A DNA stretch of 64,000 nucleotides from Limonium bicolor (GCA_023374045.1 CM041782.1:190358925-190422924); one strand, 5' to 3'. Shown: positions 45,294 to 58,018, numbered from the stretch's first letter. The notes: a model not told the origin generated them from the sequence alone. A program made the numbers and translations.

Positions 45294-47161
45294 TGAAATA
45301 CCCCGTAATTAAAAATAGTGATTAATTAGGCTAATAAGTAACTTAGAAGCTTAATTAAGTCTAAACAATCATGAGGGAACAAATCCCAAAGAAAACGGAT
45401 TAAAAACACAAACGAACCTTAAAGCGCGTTTTTCGAGGAAATCGGGAAAACACGACTTTAAGCGGGTCAAATAGACTCGTAACAATTTTGGTCAACCAAA
45501 TACTCATTAATAAACATTAGTGAAGGTCTAGAGCCTATAAAATCAATAAAACAGAAATAGTAAAAAACTGTCAAAAATGAGAAGTTGTGGGGTGAAAGTG
45601 CAAATAAACCAAACTAGTGTGTCCACTATTGCAAATAAAATTTTAAAACCCATAATAGGGATGTGTGTCAGCCGATTTTCTTTCCCCCTCACACTCACCC
45701 CCTTAATTCTCTTCTTATGTGCAAAAGACAAAACAAATTAAAAATCAAAAAGTAAACTCATTACTTTACTACTCTCTCTCATACTCCCTCATTTCCTTCA
45801 CACTCACGTACTGCACTCTCTTCTTCCTCTCTATTTCTCTTCTTCCTCCTTGGGCGACAACAATGGGGATTTGAAGAAACCAACACAAACTCCCTCCTTC
45901 TCTCTTCTTGTTAAGTGTTCAAACCTCCTCCAAATATTACAAAAACTATACCATCGCGTTCCTCTCATCAAGGAGAACACCCCTCTCTTTTCCAAATCCG
46001 AAACAAGCACTTTTATCTCCAATGGGTGTTCTTGGTTTGGAGAACAAAGACCACCATTAGAAGCCCCTTCTTCACTCATTGGTTTAAGGTAAAAAGAAAT
46101 CCAAAAATACTACATTTTCTCACTCTTATTTGCAAAATGAAGATTTCTTAGTGTTGAGTTCCTATTCCTTTTTCCCAGCCGATTTTGGCTTTTTTGGAGG
46201 ATTAGAAATATTGCTCTTGCTGTTCTAAGCTTCACCTACTCCTTTGTAAGGTAATGATTTCCTAAACCCTAAAAAGTTAGCTAAAGTTTAAGATAATGTA
46301 AGGGCTAGATGAATTAAAATGGTGGTTTGTAATGGGTTGTAGTGTTAGAGCTTTGAATCTTCATAACTGGTAGGAAGAGAGGAAAGGAAAGAAGAAGGAA
46401 GAAAGAAAGAAGAAGGAAAAGCTAGAAGGAGAACAAGGTAAATAATGCTCACCTTGTGTAGTCTTGTAAATGCCTCATGTAACAGATTTTAGTAGTTTAA
46501 AATGTGTATTGTAAAATGGTAATGAGTAGTAATGTAATGTGGAAGAAGAACTAAACTGTTTTGAAGCTTAAAAGACATTTAAAAACTTGTATAAACCTTA
46601 AGGAAGGAAATGGAGAATGTGCAGGAATTTAAAGAGTGTTTGATGTTTAGTATTTGTGTTGGAGAGCTATATATTGATGTGATGGTAAACAGGTGAATTG
46701 GGTAACAAAGTGAGAATAAAACATGTGGCGAGAATGTAAAAATATAGGGGAGGCTATGCCAAATTTTACCTAGAAATTAGAACACTAAGGGTTTAACTAG
46801 GTAGAAAATATACCTTGAAAACAGAATTTAATTGGAGCTAGTTAGTGGGTAGGTTAGGAGAGGTGTGTAATGCATTATAAGCCTTAGGAATGACATTAGA
46901 AGAGGGAGCTATAGAAGAAGAAAGTGGGAATCAAAATATGTAGCAAAATGCAACTAAGAAAAATAATGTAAGTGCTGAAATGAGAACTTAGGAAATAATG
47001 TGTGTGAATTAGTATAGGAATGTGTAATGAGTTAATGGATGAACTAAGGTGGATTAGAAGGTCTAATTAGTGTTAAAACATGTGGGATTACATGTAGGAG
47101 TATTGGGGAAGTAATGGGTAAAAGGAAGAACTGAAAACAGAAATAAAAATGAAACTACTGG

Positions 47162-47486
47162 ACTGGACCGACTTTGGGACCGGACTTGCAAGGTCGGTCG
47201 AGCCCAGATTTACAAAGACGGAAGTCTACTGGAATGGACTGACCTTGGGTCCGACTTGCAAGGTCGGTCAGCCTGAAACTTTCCCGTAATGTAACCTACT
47301 GGAATGGACCGACCTTGGGACCGACCTTGTCCAGGGTCGGTCGAGTCCAGAAGCTCGAACCCAAAACACACTGGAATGGACCGACCTTGGGACCGGACTT
47401 GCAAGGTCGGTCAGGCCTGAATTCTTCCAGCGTATTAACCTACTGACTTCGACCGACCTTGGGTCCGACCCTGGGTAAGGTCGGTC
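47162..47486. repeat. Palindrome cluster in LTR (GACCGACCTTGG / AAGGTCGGTC)
   Basis: Five repeats of about 60-65 bp, each holding GGACCGACCTTGGG and CAAGGTCGGTC, at about 1.9 kb from the LTR start. Confidence 0.85.
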
Positions 47487-47521
47487 GAGTCATACAAAAA
47501 AAGTATTAATAAAAATTATAA

Positions 47522-47536
47522 GTATATATATATATA

Positions 47537-47585
<49 letters not shown>
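47522..47585. repeat. (TA)n microsatellite
   Basis: Almost pure TA dinucleotides with two short interruptions; low-complexity DNA in the LTR. Confidence 0.97.
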
Positions 47586-47587
<2 letters not shown>

Positions 47588-48014
47588 ACCCACATATACA
47601 TATGTACATATATATAGAAGTACATCATTGTTGTAAGGAAATAAAACTTAAAGTATGAAATGGATTCCTAATCACTTGTAACATGTAAGAACTAGTAAGT
47701 ATACATAGGGAAAGGTAATGGAATACATAACTAGATCAATACTAAGTCATTAACCATACAACTCCATGTATGTTATAGGACTTGATTTGTGAACACCGAA
47801 GGAAAGTCGGTTGCAAGTACAACAGTGAACGGTATGAACTTCTCATGTCCCGTATGCTACCTTGGTTACTCTGATTTGTGTGTTGTGTGCTAGTTGATCA
47901 CCTAAATAAGATAAATGCACGAATCGGATTTATTATGCTTACTTGTGATTATCATGATATTGTTCCTTGTTGGATATTGTCCTTAAATCATAGTTTGTAT
48001 AATTCAAAATGTAT

Positions 48015-49771
48015 TGTTATACCCAAATTTCAACCCCCCGGAAGAGAGTCTCTACTAATAGGCTAGTAGCGAGGGTTCCCAGTTCGATCGGCACATTTCA
48101 GAGTGCTAGGGACAACTTAGTCATCTCCAGGGGCATTTTCGTAATTTTTCAAGGCTCCTAAGCCCCCTATAGGCTTTCTCTCCCTCCAAATAAGGGTCAA
48201 ATCAATTCAAAATGCTTTGAAATTGTAACCCATGATAGAAGATGACATTTGAAGCATAATGGCGTTGGAATTTTGATTTTTTGAATTTCCAATAATTTCC
48301 TAGCAATTTCTGATTGAATCTGACAAGAAATTGAATTTAAAAATATTCCAAAATCCAAAAAATTCGATTCCACTTTAGAAAAATCTTAAATATCATCCTT
48401 TACCCATGTGTGAAATTTCATAATCAAATTCCTTTTGGAAGCCCTTGAGCTAAAACGTCGGTAAATCTCGGTTTTTACCGGATTTTTCTATCTTTAAGGA
48501 AGCCTATATAAGGAACCTTATCCCATGATCAAATCAGACCCTCAAGAACCCTAGACCCTCAAAGAATGCAGCCGTCTCATTCTCTTCACGTTTTTGCACA
48601 TCCAAGCACCAAAATCACATAAAAATCCCCCGAAATCACCGTCTAAACACATTTTTCAACTCCCAACACATCAACAATCATCAACACATCAACCAAACCA
48701 CCTCCAAAACGTGAAGAACACCTTCAACAATCAACAACCAGAAGCTCGGGTCGAACTCAATCCGGAACCGGCACCATCGGAGCCTCCAAGAATCCCGACG
48801 TGAAGAATCCTCCTGAATTCGAGGGTAAAACAGGTTGCAATTCTACTTTTCTAACTCTCCACGACCTTATTAACTCTCTGTCAAATTTTGGGTTCAAACT
48901 AACCTTTTTACGCTTCTGTATCGCTAATTACTTTTGTTTCTGTCTTGTTACTTGTTCGTCAAGTTTCGTACATAATTCGACTTCAAACTGCAATCTTTCA
49001 ATTACCACGAATTGTATACCTTTCAGGCTACACGTGCATAAATTTTGAGCCGAAAAACCTTCGGGAACCACCATAAAACCCCTGTCCGTGGGTGGTCCGG
49101 GATCTCGGACCTATGGTCCGGGACCACGGACGGGTGTGTGTCCGTGGCCATGGACACCCACAGACGGCGGCGGGATTTTAAAATTTTAAAAATTTAGGTT
49201 TTGCTAAAGTATGTCCGGGCCTACGGACGTCCTGTCCGTGGCCCTGGACTTTTCAAATTTTTGTTTTCTGTTTAATTCGACTTTTATTTTCACATAGATT
49301 AACTAGGGTCCGTGGTTACGGACATTAGGTCCGTGGCTACGGACGGAAACAAAATTTGACCTAATTCTGCCTCCGAAACCCTAGTTTAGGTAATTTCAAC
49401 TTTCACTTTTATTTTCAGTCAAAAAATGCTAAAAAAAAAAAAAACAGAAGCTCGCGCACTTAGGTTAAAACGACTCGTAATAAGCCGTAATTAAACTAAG
49501 TTGAGGAAAAACGACTTCTAGGGGTAATAAAGTAATTGAACCCTAATTAAGTCGAATATCAAGCCCCCGAACCCGAACTCTACCTTTCCTAATTTACTCT
49601 AGGTAAAAATTAGGTGGCGACTCACAATAGGTTCCAGTGAGCTAGCTTAGGTTTTAATAATTATTGTTATATGACATAGTTATTAACCTTAGGTTATAAG
49701 TGGGCCTAAAACCCGACTAGATCCCAATCAACTTAATCAACATAGGATAGGGTTTAAAATCGAGGCTCACA
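48015..49771 (+). repeat. 5' LTR of the TR-GAG-like element
   Basis: Starts TGTTATACCCAAA, ends GAGGCTCACA. It carries a GTCCGTGG / CCACGGAC palindrome cluster at 49084-49349. An ORF at 48594-48803 is incidental. Confidence 0.92.
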
Positions 49772-49772
49772 G

Positions 49773-49794
49773 ACTGACGACTCTGCTGGGGACA
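49773..49794 (+). promoter_or_regulatory. Primer binding site of the TR-GAG-like element
   Basis: GACGACTCTGCTGGGGAC directly after the LTR, of the TGGCGACTCTGCTGGGGA type found in Tat/Ogre elements, with one change (TGAC for TGGC). The tRNA is not assigned. Confidence 0.65.
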
Positions 49795-50997
49795 AAATTC
49801 TTAATTTTTAACTTGTTTAATTTTAAGAAAGAGGCTTAACTCAAAAATGTTTATTTATGGCTTTGTTACTCTGTTTGTTTACTTTCGTGCGCACTTTGTT
49901 TTTCTGCACCTTTGTATCATATGAGAGCGAGGGTCCACACAAGCCGATTTCACCCCGGGACCCGTTTGAGGGTCCCCTGTCAGGGACTCACACCTTTTAG
50001 GTGATGTGAATAAGCGGGGGAAAAGAGGAGGGTGTCGTCTAACCACACCCCCCTTAATACCTGGGCCTTGGCCCCAAGCGTTTTCCTGGCAGTGCCCTTA
50101 CCAAGCCCAATGTTTGGTCATTCAAAGACCCGACCGTAGACGCACACGTAACAGTGATGTGAAAAAAAGTGGGGAAGCCCAAAGAGAATAGCGTGCAAGC
50201 CCTATTCCTTTGTGGTGACCTGGGCCCATGCCCCAAGCACCTCTCCGGATCGATCCACACCCGGTTTGGCTTAAGCGTCTAGTGAGGACATGTTGAATTT
50301 GTGTGGGCCTTGTCTGCTTGTATGATCAACCCTACCCAGCCTAGAGATTGATAGGAACTTCTCCAACATCAACCTAGCCCAACCCGAATTTACAGCATTA
50401 TTGTTTGCAGCCCAAAGGCCTTGTTTGGTTTGAATGAATTGTTTGTTTGGGCTCAGGCCCAAAAGTTTAGACTTTGGTGATTTCTCTCTTTCAGCCCAAT
50501 TTGAATTATCAATTTAGTTCTAGGCCTACAAAAAACAAATCCACCCAAAGCAATTCATGAAAATCCATCAGGCCTTTCCATTTCAAGGCTCATTCTAGTC
50601 TATGAAGACTTTTCACCTGGGCTTTGACCCAAGATCCAAGACACATGCATCATATTTTAGGACCAATCTGAATTACTTGGCACAGGTTCCAATTCACATC
50701 AAGAACATGGTATAGGAATCATTTTAGCCCATATGCTTTACCTCTAGCCCAGACACATTCTGGCCCAAGTGCCCAATTCTCAAATATTCTGGCCTAAGAG
50801 TCACATTCTTCAAACACTTCTAGGCGCCTCCCTTCCAACTTATTTTGGGCCTCAGTGCCTACCCACAATCTTCGAAACATTCCAGCTCATATGCTTTTCT
50901 TGCAGCCCAAACAAGTTTTCACCTAAAACTTCTTCGCGGTCCAGAATTTTAGCTCAATCCACTTTTGTTTTCCAACAGATAAGCCCGAATCCCAAGT
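49795..50997. other. Leader region before gag
   Basis: About 1.2 kb without a supported gene. It contains many GCCCA / TGGGC words and short frames only. Confidence 0.5.
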
Positions 50998-52296
50998 ATG
51001 GCAGAGGGAGGAAACCCAGTCAGCGTGGAGGCCCAGTTTGCAGCCTTAGAGCAAAGGTACATGGCTGCCTTTGATGCCATGGAACAAAAACATAGGTCCA
51101 CCACTAATGACATGAAGGCTAAGTATGTCACAATCATCGAAGAGCTGAAAAGCAAAATCAATTCCCTTGAGGTTGGTCATCAGGAAAGCATTTCAGGAAG
51201 ATTGCTGACTCTGGGAACGAGCGTGACTACATCGAAGTTAACTCTGTTGAGGCCCACGATGCACAAAGATTTGTAGGGGAAGCTGCCCCGGACCACCAAC
51301 TAACTGCAGAACTCAAGAAGGCTCTGAAAAGGATCGAGCGCATGGAAAAAGCAAGCAAGCCAGCTGGTTTCGATTACTCTTCTATGGAATCATACCCCGA
51401 GGTTAATCTCCCTCTAAAGTTGAAGCTACCCACACTTGCTCTGTACAAAGGTTCCTTAGACCCGCAGGTCCATCTGGCTTTGTTCGATAGGGAAATGTCC
51501 ATCCTCAGGTTGAATGACATGCAGAAGGCCAAGGTTTTCGCCCGTTATCTCGATGAAATACCTCAACGTTGGTACTTGACTCAGAGATGAACACCAAAAC
51601 CTATGAAGAGGTTTGTGAGGCTTTCCTGCACCATTTCAAGTATGCTAAGAATCTTGAAGTCACCAGGTCCGACCTTGCCAGTACCCGGCAGGGAAATGGT
51701 GAATCAATGTCCGACTTCATCAAACGGTGGAGGATGAAGGCCGCTGCTATGCCAACAAAAATGGATGAGCAAGAACAAATTCGAATGATTGTGGATAATA
51801 TGCAGAGACAATACAACAACGAGCTGAGTTACACATACTTCCATAATTTCGACATGCTGATGGGACAAGTAAGAGTCATGGAAGAAAAGATTCACAAAGG
51901 CGAGCTGAAGCTGGGACAACCCAAAGCCCAGGGTGTGAGTATCGAGACCTTTAAGTCAAGACCGGCCAAAGCAGCTCAAGTTTCGTACCAAGTGAGCACC
52001 ATACGAAAACCCAGTGCTGCAAAGAAGAGCGTCAAGGCCTCACCCCAATCCAAGAGGTTCTCTGCACCGAGACAGTTTACCAACATTGGCCGGCTCTCAG
52101 TCAAGCACTCATGAAGCTACAAGAGCTAGACTTACTACAGCCTCTCACACCTAGTCCTGGGATCACCCAAGCCGGGGAACATCTCCATCAGTTCTGCCAG
52201 TTTCATCGACTACCAGGACACAGTACTGATGATTGCAGAGCATTGAAGCACAAGATCGAAGACCTTATCGAGCAAGGGCTCCAGTTTGTTGAGTAG
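50998..52296 (+). pseudogene. Gag of the TR-GAG-like element, three frame breaks
   Basis: Starts ATG (MAEGGNPVSVEAQFAALEQR) with a coiled-coil N-terminus, then the gag core (LPTLALYKGSLDPQVHLALF, TYEEVCEAFLHHFKYAKNLE, ESMSDFIKRWRMKAAAM). It ends with a CxFHxxxGHxTxxC-type knuckle in CQFHRLPGHSTDDCRALKHK. Frame breaks near 51185, 51573 and 52090 divide it. It would form particles and package RNA, but this copy is inactive. Confidence 0.82.
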
Positions 52297-54300
52297 GCAA
52301 AAGTTTAGCAGTGTTTTGTTTACTCATTTCAATTTTGTGGGAAGTTTATCACATTTCTATTTTAATGAAGTTTAGATTTTAAAATTTCAGTTTTTCACCT
52401 TTTTCAGTTTGTAATCACAAAAATGATAATAAAAGAAATGCGTTCGTTCACCTTGCACCTTCAACCAAATCATCTTGCTCATTAGCAAACATTTCTTAAA
52501 ACTAATGTTCATGAAACGGTCATTTCTTGGCAACTGAACAAAACGACTTGTCTTTTGTTCTTAAAAGATGAACATGTCCAACCAAATACCACTACTCACC
52601 CCAAAACATCCAAACAACCCACGAAACGGTTCAAGTCTACATTTGTCAAATTGTTGTTATAAACCCTAGATTTATACTGGGGGCAATCTGAGTCTAAGTT
52701 CATCATCTTTCACCTTTCGTTTAAATATGCGGACAAGTCTCAGAGTGAGAGTTCACGAGAGTGACTTGAGCGGAAAAACCAAGAGTGAACGAGCGTGTCA
52801 TTTTTACACGACTCCGACGAGACCACATTCAAAGTAAGGTAAACGGCATAACTCCGACCGAAGGAGATAATTTGTAAATTTACTCTTGGACCTGTGAAAA
52901 GTAACAAAGAGTGGATACACAACTATCAGGAATGACGAAGCACCTAGGTACAGCACCACATAGCCAAAAGCTTGTGAACCCTAACATTAAACCCTAGGCA
53001 CCCCCGTTGATCTTTTCATATATCCCTTTTCGATGTTGCAAAGCTCCACAAAATAAGCCAGCCCGTGATGAATAACCGACCCGGTGACCAAAGGAAGCGA
53101 GGAGCCTGACTCTCAGATAATGTTTTCATCAGTCCAGAGAAGCAAAGCCGCTATCAGCATGACGAAGTGATCCACAAATGGTCCCAAAGTGACATAGGAT
53201 CCAAAGAGCTCACACCAAAACAGCTCTCAAAACTCAAAACCGGGAAACACAAGAACCTCGAAGGCGAAATCAAGAAAGGATAAAGCAAAAAGGCAAACCC
53301 GAAGTGCCTCGAAGAAATCCAAATGACAAAAAGAGAAATGGTGTAAAGGACAACTTCGAAAGTCCAAGTCCAGAAGCTCGAAAACAATGTCAACACAAAG
53401 CAGCTAGACGACTTCAAGACAAGGAAGATGAATCCGAGTGAAGACACAAGTTGCAGCTTTGGTCACCCACTTAAGCTCCACATACCTCAAATATCCCTCC
53501 ATGGTCCCGTTGTCCTTCATCACACCCCATGGCCACGTTATAAGCTTTAAAAACTTCCGACTTGATAGTTGTGTGTCCAATCACGTGAAAGTAACAGATC
53601 AAATGCGTAAATCCATCAAATATCAAATTCAATGGTCTAGAAGTTGTGACCGTAGATGAGGAACGAGTGCAAGCACCAAACACGCCGAGTGTAGGTTAGG
53701 AAGCACCACATAAAAACATAAGCCTTGACCCTGTGAGGATGAGACTCGTTCACACGTTTAATAAAAGAAAATACTGGGGGCAATAGATCGTTACGATCGA
53801 TCGCCATGAACTCTAGCTCAGATTGTCTTAAGCGAAAAATACTGGGGGCAATTGTTGGTTCCAACAATTGCTATGACAACACCAATTGGAACCCAGAGTT
53901 CAAACATCATCACCACCATTCCACCACATGCACACATAAGCCCTTACCTCCACACCACCACTACACAGGCCCACATAAGCCCTTACCTGCACACCAAACA
54001 CCACAGGCCCACATAAGCCCTTACCTTCACATCATACACCATACCCCACCGGTGGCATGTTCATCTCATAGGAGATAAATTACAAGTCCGAAGTCTATAG
54101 TCAAGAAATGAAAATTTCGCTTTCCTTTTCATTAAACATAATATTCTTCAAACACTGCCACGTTTGGCACCTCTTTCAACAATTTCTTGTTTTGGACAAA
54201 TTTCCTACATACACTTTGATCGTATTTTGACATGCACATCCTCATTGCCACGTCTGGCACTTTCATAATCAACTTTCATCATGACTATTGCATCTATTCG
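52297..54300. other. Non-coding spacer of the TR-GAG-like element with PPT-like motifs
   Basis: No pol motif in any frame. ACTGGGGGCAAT occurs near 52676, 53771 and 53842, and a similar GACGGGGGGCAAT precedes the 3' LTR at 55083. The third copy is followed by TTGTTGGTTCCAACAATTGC, a small palindrome. A CACATAAGCCCTTACCT motif is repeated at about 53934, 53971 and 54011. Confidence 0.6.
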
Positions 54301-54323
54301 TACGAGACTCCTCGTCACAATTC

Positions 54324-54700
54324 AGGGATACAGATTCTCAGCCGAAGGTACAGATTCTTCAGGGATACAGATTCTCAGCCGAGGGTACAAATTCTTCAGG
54401 GATACAGATTCTCAGCCGAAGGTACAGATTCTTCAGGGATACAGATTCTCAGCTGAAGGTACAGATTCTTCAGGGATACAGATTCTCAGCCGAAGGTACA
54501 GATTCTTCAGGGATACAGATTCTCAGCCGAGGGTATAGATTCTTCAGGGATACAGATTCTCAGCTGAAGGTACAGATTCTTCAGGGATACAGATTCTCAG
54601 CCAAAGATACAGACTCCTTAGAGATGCAAATTCTCAGCCAAAGATTCAGATTCACCAGAGCAACAGAACTCACCCGAATAGAAGAACTCGACCCAACACC
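54324..54700. repeat. 37-bp tandem repeat, about ten copies
   Basis: AGGGATACAGATTCTCAGCC units start at 54324, 54361, 54398, 54435 and so on with a 37-bp period, the last two copies diverged. Since 37 is not a multiple of three, the same peptide appears in all three frames, so the open frames here are not genes. Confidence 0.95.
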
Positions 54701-54713
54701 AATTTTCAATCAC

Positions 54714-54980
54714 TGATAGGTAGTCAACGCCTCAGAATAGCTTGACATCACTTCATGCATTATAGGTTGCCAGCGCCTTAGAATAGCTTGACATCATCTC
54801 ATTATAGGTAGTCAATGCCTTAGAATAGCTTGACATCATATCATCCATATAAGTAGTCGGCGCCTTAGAATAGTCTGACATTACTTCATTTTTACCTTTA
54901 GGTTGTCGACGCCTTAGAACCGCTCGAAGCCCTTCTACTTTACTCATAGGTAGTCAGCGCCTTAGAATAGCTCGACACAA
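54714..54980. repeat. Second tandem repeat, 50-65-bp units
   Basis: About six imperfect units built on GCCTTAGAATAGCTTGACAT and TAGGTAGTCA, between the 37-bp array and the PPT. Confidence 0.85.
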
Positions 54981-55082
54981 CTTGTCGGATTTCAATTGCA
55001 CGTGGGGTCTTTTAAGATCCAAAATTTTGGGGTATCACTCAAGCATCAACTAGCCTTTTCATTTCCATTACAAAGTCTAGTT

Positions 55083-55096
55083 GACGGGGGGCAATC
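55083..55096 (+). promoter_or_regulatory. Polypurine tract of the TR-GAG-like element
   Basis: GACGGGGGGCAATC immediately before the 3' LTR start at 55097. Confidence 0.75.
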
Positions 55097-56852
55097 TGTC
55101 ATACCCAAAATTTCAACCCCCCCGGAAGAGAGTCTCTACTAATAGGCTAGTAGCGAGGGTTCCCAGTTCGATCGGCACATTTCAGAGTGCTAGGGACAGC
55201 TTAGTCATCTCCAGGGGCATTTTCATAATTTTTCAAGGCTCCTAAGCCCCCTAGGCTTTCTCTCTCCTCCAAATAAGGGTCAAATCAATTCAAAATTCTT
55301 TGAAATGTAACCCATGATAGAGGATGACATTTGAAGCATAATGGCGTTGGAATTTTGATTTTTCGAATTTCCAATAATTTCCTAGCAATTTCTGATTGAA
55401 TCTGACGAGAAATTGAATTTAAAAATATTCCAATATCCAAAAAATTCGATTCAACTTTAGAAAAATCTTAAATATCATCCTTACCCATGTGTGAAATTTC
55501 ATAATCAAATTCCTTTTGTAAGCCCTTGAGCTAAAACGTCGGTAAATCTCGGTTTTTACCGGATTTTTCTATCTTTAAGGAAGCCTATATAAAACCTTAT
55601 CCCATGATCAAATCAGACCCTCAGGAACCCTAGACCCTCAAAGAAGGCAGCCGTCTCATTCTCTTCACGTTTTTGCACATCCAAGCACCAAAATCACATC
55701 AAAAATCCCCCGAAATCACCATCTAAACACATTTTTCAACTCCCAACACATCAACAATCATCAAACATCAACCAAACCACCTCCAAAACATGAAGAACAC
55801 CTTCAACAATCAACAACCAGAAGCTCGGGTCGAACTCAATCCGGAACCGGCACCATCGGAGCCTCCGAAGAATCCCGACGTGAAGAATCCTCCTGAATTG
55901 GAGGGTAAACAGGTTGCAATTCTACTTTTCTAACTCTCCACGACCTTATTAACTCTCTGTCAAATTTTGGGTTCAAACTAACCTTTTTACGCTTCTGTAT
56001 CGCTAATTACTTTTGTTTCTGCTGCCTTGTTACTTGTTCGTCAAGTTTCGTACATAATTCGACTTCAAACTGCAATCTTTAAATTACCAACGAATTGTAT
56101 ACCTTTCAGGCTACACGTGCATAAATTTTGAGCCGAAAACACCTTCGGGAACCACCATAAAACCCCTGTCCGTGGGTGGTCCAGGATCTCGGACCTATGG
56201 TCCGGGACCACGGACGGGTTGTCCGTGGCCACGGACACCCACAGACGGCGGTGGGATTTTAAAATTTTAAAAATTTAGGTTTTGCTAAAGTATGTCCGGG
56301 CCTACGGACGTCCTGTCCGTGGCCCCGGACTTTTCAAATTTTTGTTTTCTGTTTAATTCGACTTTTATTTTCACATAGATTAACTAGGGTCCGTGGTTAC
56401 AGACATTAGGTCCGTAGCTACGGACGGAAACAAAATTTGACCTAATTCTGCCTCCGAAACCCTAGTTTAGGTTATTTCAACTTTCACTTTTATTTTCAGT
56501 CAAAAAATGCTAAAAAACAAAAAAAATAGAAGCTCACACACTTAGGTTAAAACGACTCGTAATAAGCCGTAATTAAACTAAGTAGAGGGAACACGACTTC
56601 TAGGGGTAATGAAAGTAATTGAACCCTAATTAAGTCGGATATCAAGCCCCCGAACCTGAACTACCTTTCCTAATTTACTCTAGGTAAAAATTAGGTGGTG
56701 ACTTACAATAGGTTCCAGTGAGCTAGCTTAGGTTTTAATAATTATTGTTATATGACATAGTTATTAACCTTAGGTTATAAGTGGACCTAAAACCCGACTA
56801 GATCCCAATCAACTTAATCAACATAGGGTAGGGTTTAAAATCGAGGCTCACA
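55097..56852 (+). repeat. 3' LTR of the TR-GAG-like element
   Basis: Starts TGTCATACCC, ends GGCTCACA, and follows the 5' LTR with scattered substitutions and short indels. The palindrome cluster is at 56167-56427. Confidence 0.92.
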
Positions 56853-58006
56853 TGTATGGATGATAATGAATGAATATATGCTTGATGTATTGTGTTGTGA
56901 CCGAATACAATTGTGATGGACTTCTAACTAATTCCTAACAACCTAACTAATCTAACTTAATAAATTGGTAAATTGGAATGAGTAGAAGTCCGATATAGTT
57001 TCGGCCACGCGTGAGGAGGCGGAGTCACAAGAGGTTGGCTCCAATTCCTGGCTTTTAATCTTTTCCACGGCCCAAACCCTTTAAATGGGTAGCATCCTGG
57101 ATTAGTGAGCCACCTAAAGCCCGGTGGTGGGACGGTGTAGTCCCTGCCCGGAGATCATACCGACTTAACATGAGTAAAAGTAAGTAAGTAAGATTGAGTA
57201 AATGAGTATGGAAAAGTAAGTAAGTAAAGTAAGAGTATGTTTGGGTAAGTATTGTGTAATGAGTAAAAGAGTAATAAACATCCGATTAACCCGGATGTGT
57301 AATTGGCTAACCCTTGTGAAGGTAAGTACTGTGTATGCTATTGTATTGTCGTTTGGCTTGTGTATTGTATTGTGTGTGATTGTGTGATGTATGTAAAGCA
57401 TGTATGCATGATAATAATGAACTACATGTACAACTGACCTTAAATAGTCGGCGTACCCTAGTTAGCACGCGGTATATACGAATTTTATATGCAACTTTTT
57501 GCTGAGCCCCTTGGGGCACTGTTTTTAATATGTACAGGTGCTCGAGATGGGTGAAGACTTGTTGAGATCAAGATCATTTCTTTTTGGTGTAATAATTATT
57601 ATGAAAGGTGTACCAAGTTGTACATGGCTATAGGCCTTTTGTTTAGCCGGTGTACCATGGGGTACACCCTTTTGGATATTGTGGAATTGTGAATTGATAT
57701 AGATGAGTAGATTGTGTAAACTCATTATTTTGGAAGCTAGTGAAAGGATGTAATTGAATACACTTAGATACTCGGTAATCCAGCATTGTAAGTATACGAT
57801 ATATTGTAAGTGGTATGTAATGTAGTAGCTCGGTATCAATTTGACATCAGACCGTGACTGTAAGTAGTGTAAGCCTAGCTAGCCGTATGGGCGGTTAGCG
57901 GCGTTGTATCACCCGCCGTAGTAATAGTAATTTCGCTGCGAGTAGTAGTATAATTGGGATGATTAGACGATAGGTAAAGGATTAGCGGTAGGGGTGTTAC
58001 AAAAAG

Positions 58007-58018
58007 TGGTATCAGAGC
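58007..58018 (+). promoter_or_regulatory. Primer binding site of the third chromovirus/LARD-type element
   Basis: TGGTATCAGAGC, five bases after the LTR. Its hairpin partner (58025-58033) differs from the other elements by compensating changes. Confidence 0.88.

Larger units (their letters stand above)
48015..56852 (+). mobile_element. TR-GAG-like non-autonomous Tat/Ogre-type LTR retrotransposon
   Basis: LTRs 48015-49771 (1757 bp) and 55097-56852 (1756 bp) with a perfect 5-bp TSD TGTAT (48010-48014 and 56853-56857). Inside are a PBS, a gag region (50998-52296) and a PPT, but no protease, RT or integrase over the remaining 2.8 kb. Gag-only elements are known as TR-GAG. The gag C-terminus (CQFHRLPGHSTDDCRALKHK) and the tandem repeats before the 3' LTR resemble the Tat/Ogre lineage. 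The element lies in the LTR of 45294-58001. Confidence 0.85.
45294..58001 (+). repeat. 5' LTR of a third chromovirus/LARD-type element, split by a TR-GAG-like element
   Basis: Starts TGAAATACCCCG at 45294 and ends GTGTTACA at 58001, with a PBS directly after. The nested element 48015-56852 plus its TGTAT duplication interrupts it, so the LTR proper is about 3.86 kb (45294-48014 and 56858-58001). Similarity to the LARD-like LTR is evident in several stretches. The body after the PBS is cut at about 58190 by another element, so whether it codes is unknown. Confidence 0.85.

Noticed and set aside
47522..47585. AT-rich tract considered as a replication origin or scaffold region
   Set aside because: It is a plain TA microsatellite with no supporting context.
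48594..49048. Plus-strand ORFs in the TR-GAG-like LTR
   Set aside because: They lie within LTR sequence; the first frame is disrupted in the 3' LTR copy by short indels.
54232..54716. Three overlapping ORFs of 74-142 codons with repeated peptide
   Set aside because: They come from a 37-bp tandem repeat whose period rotates through the three frames.
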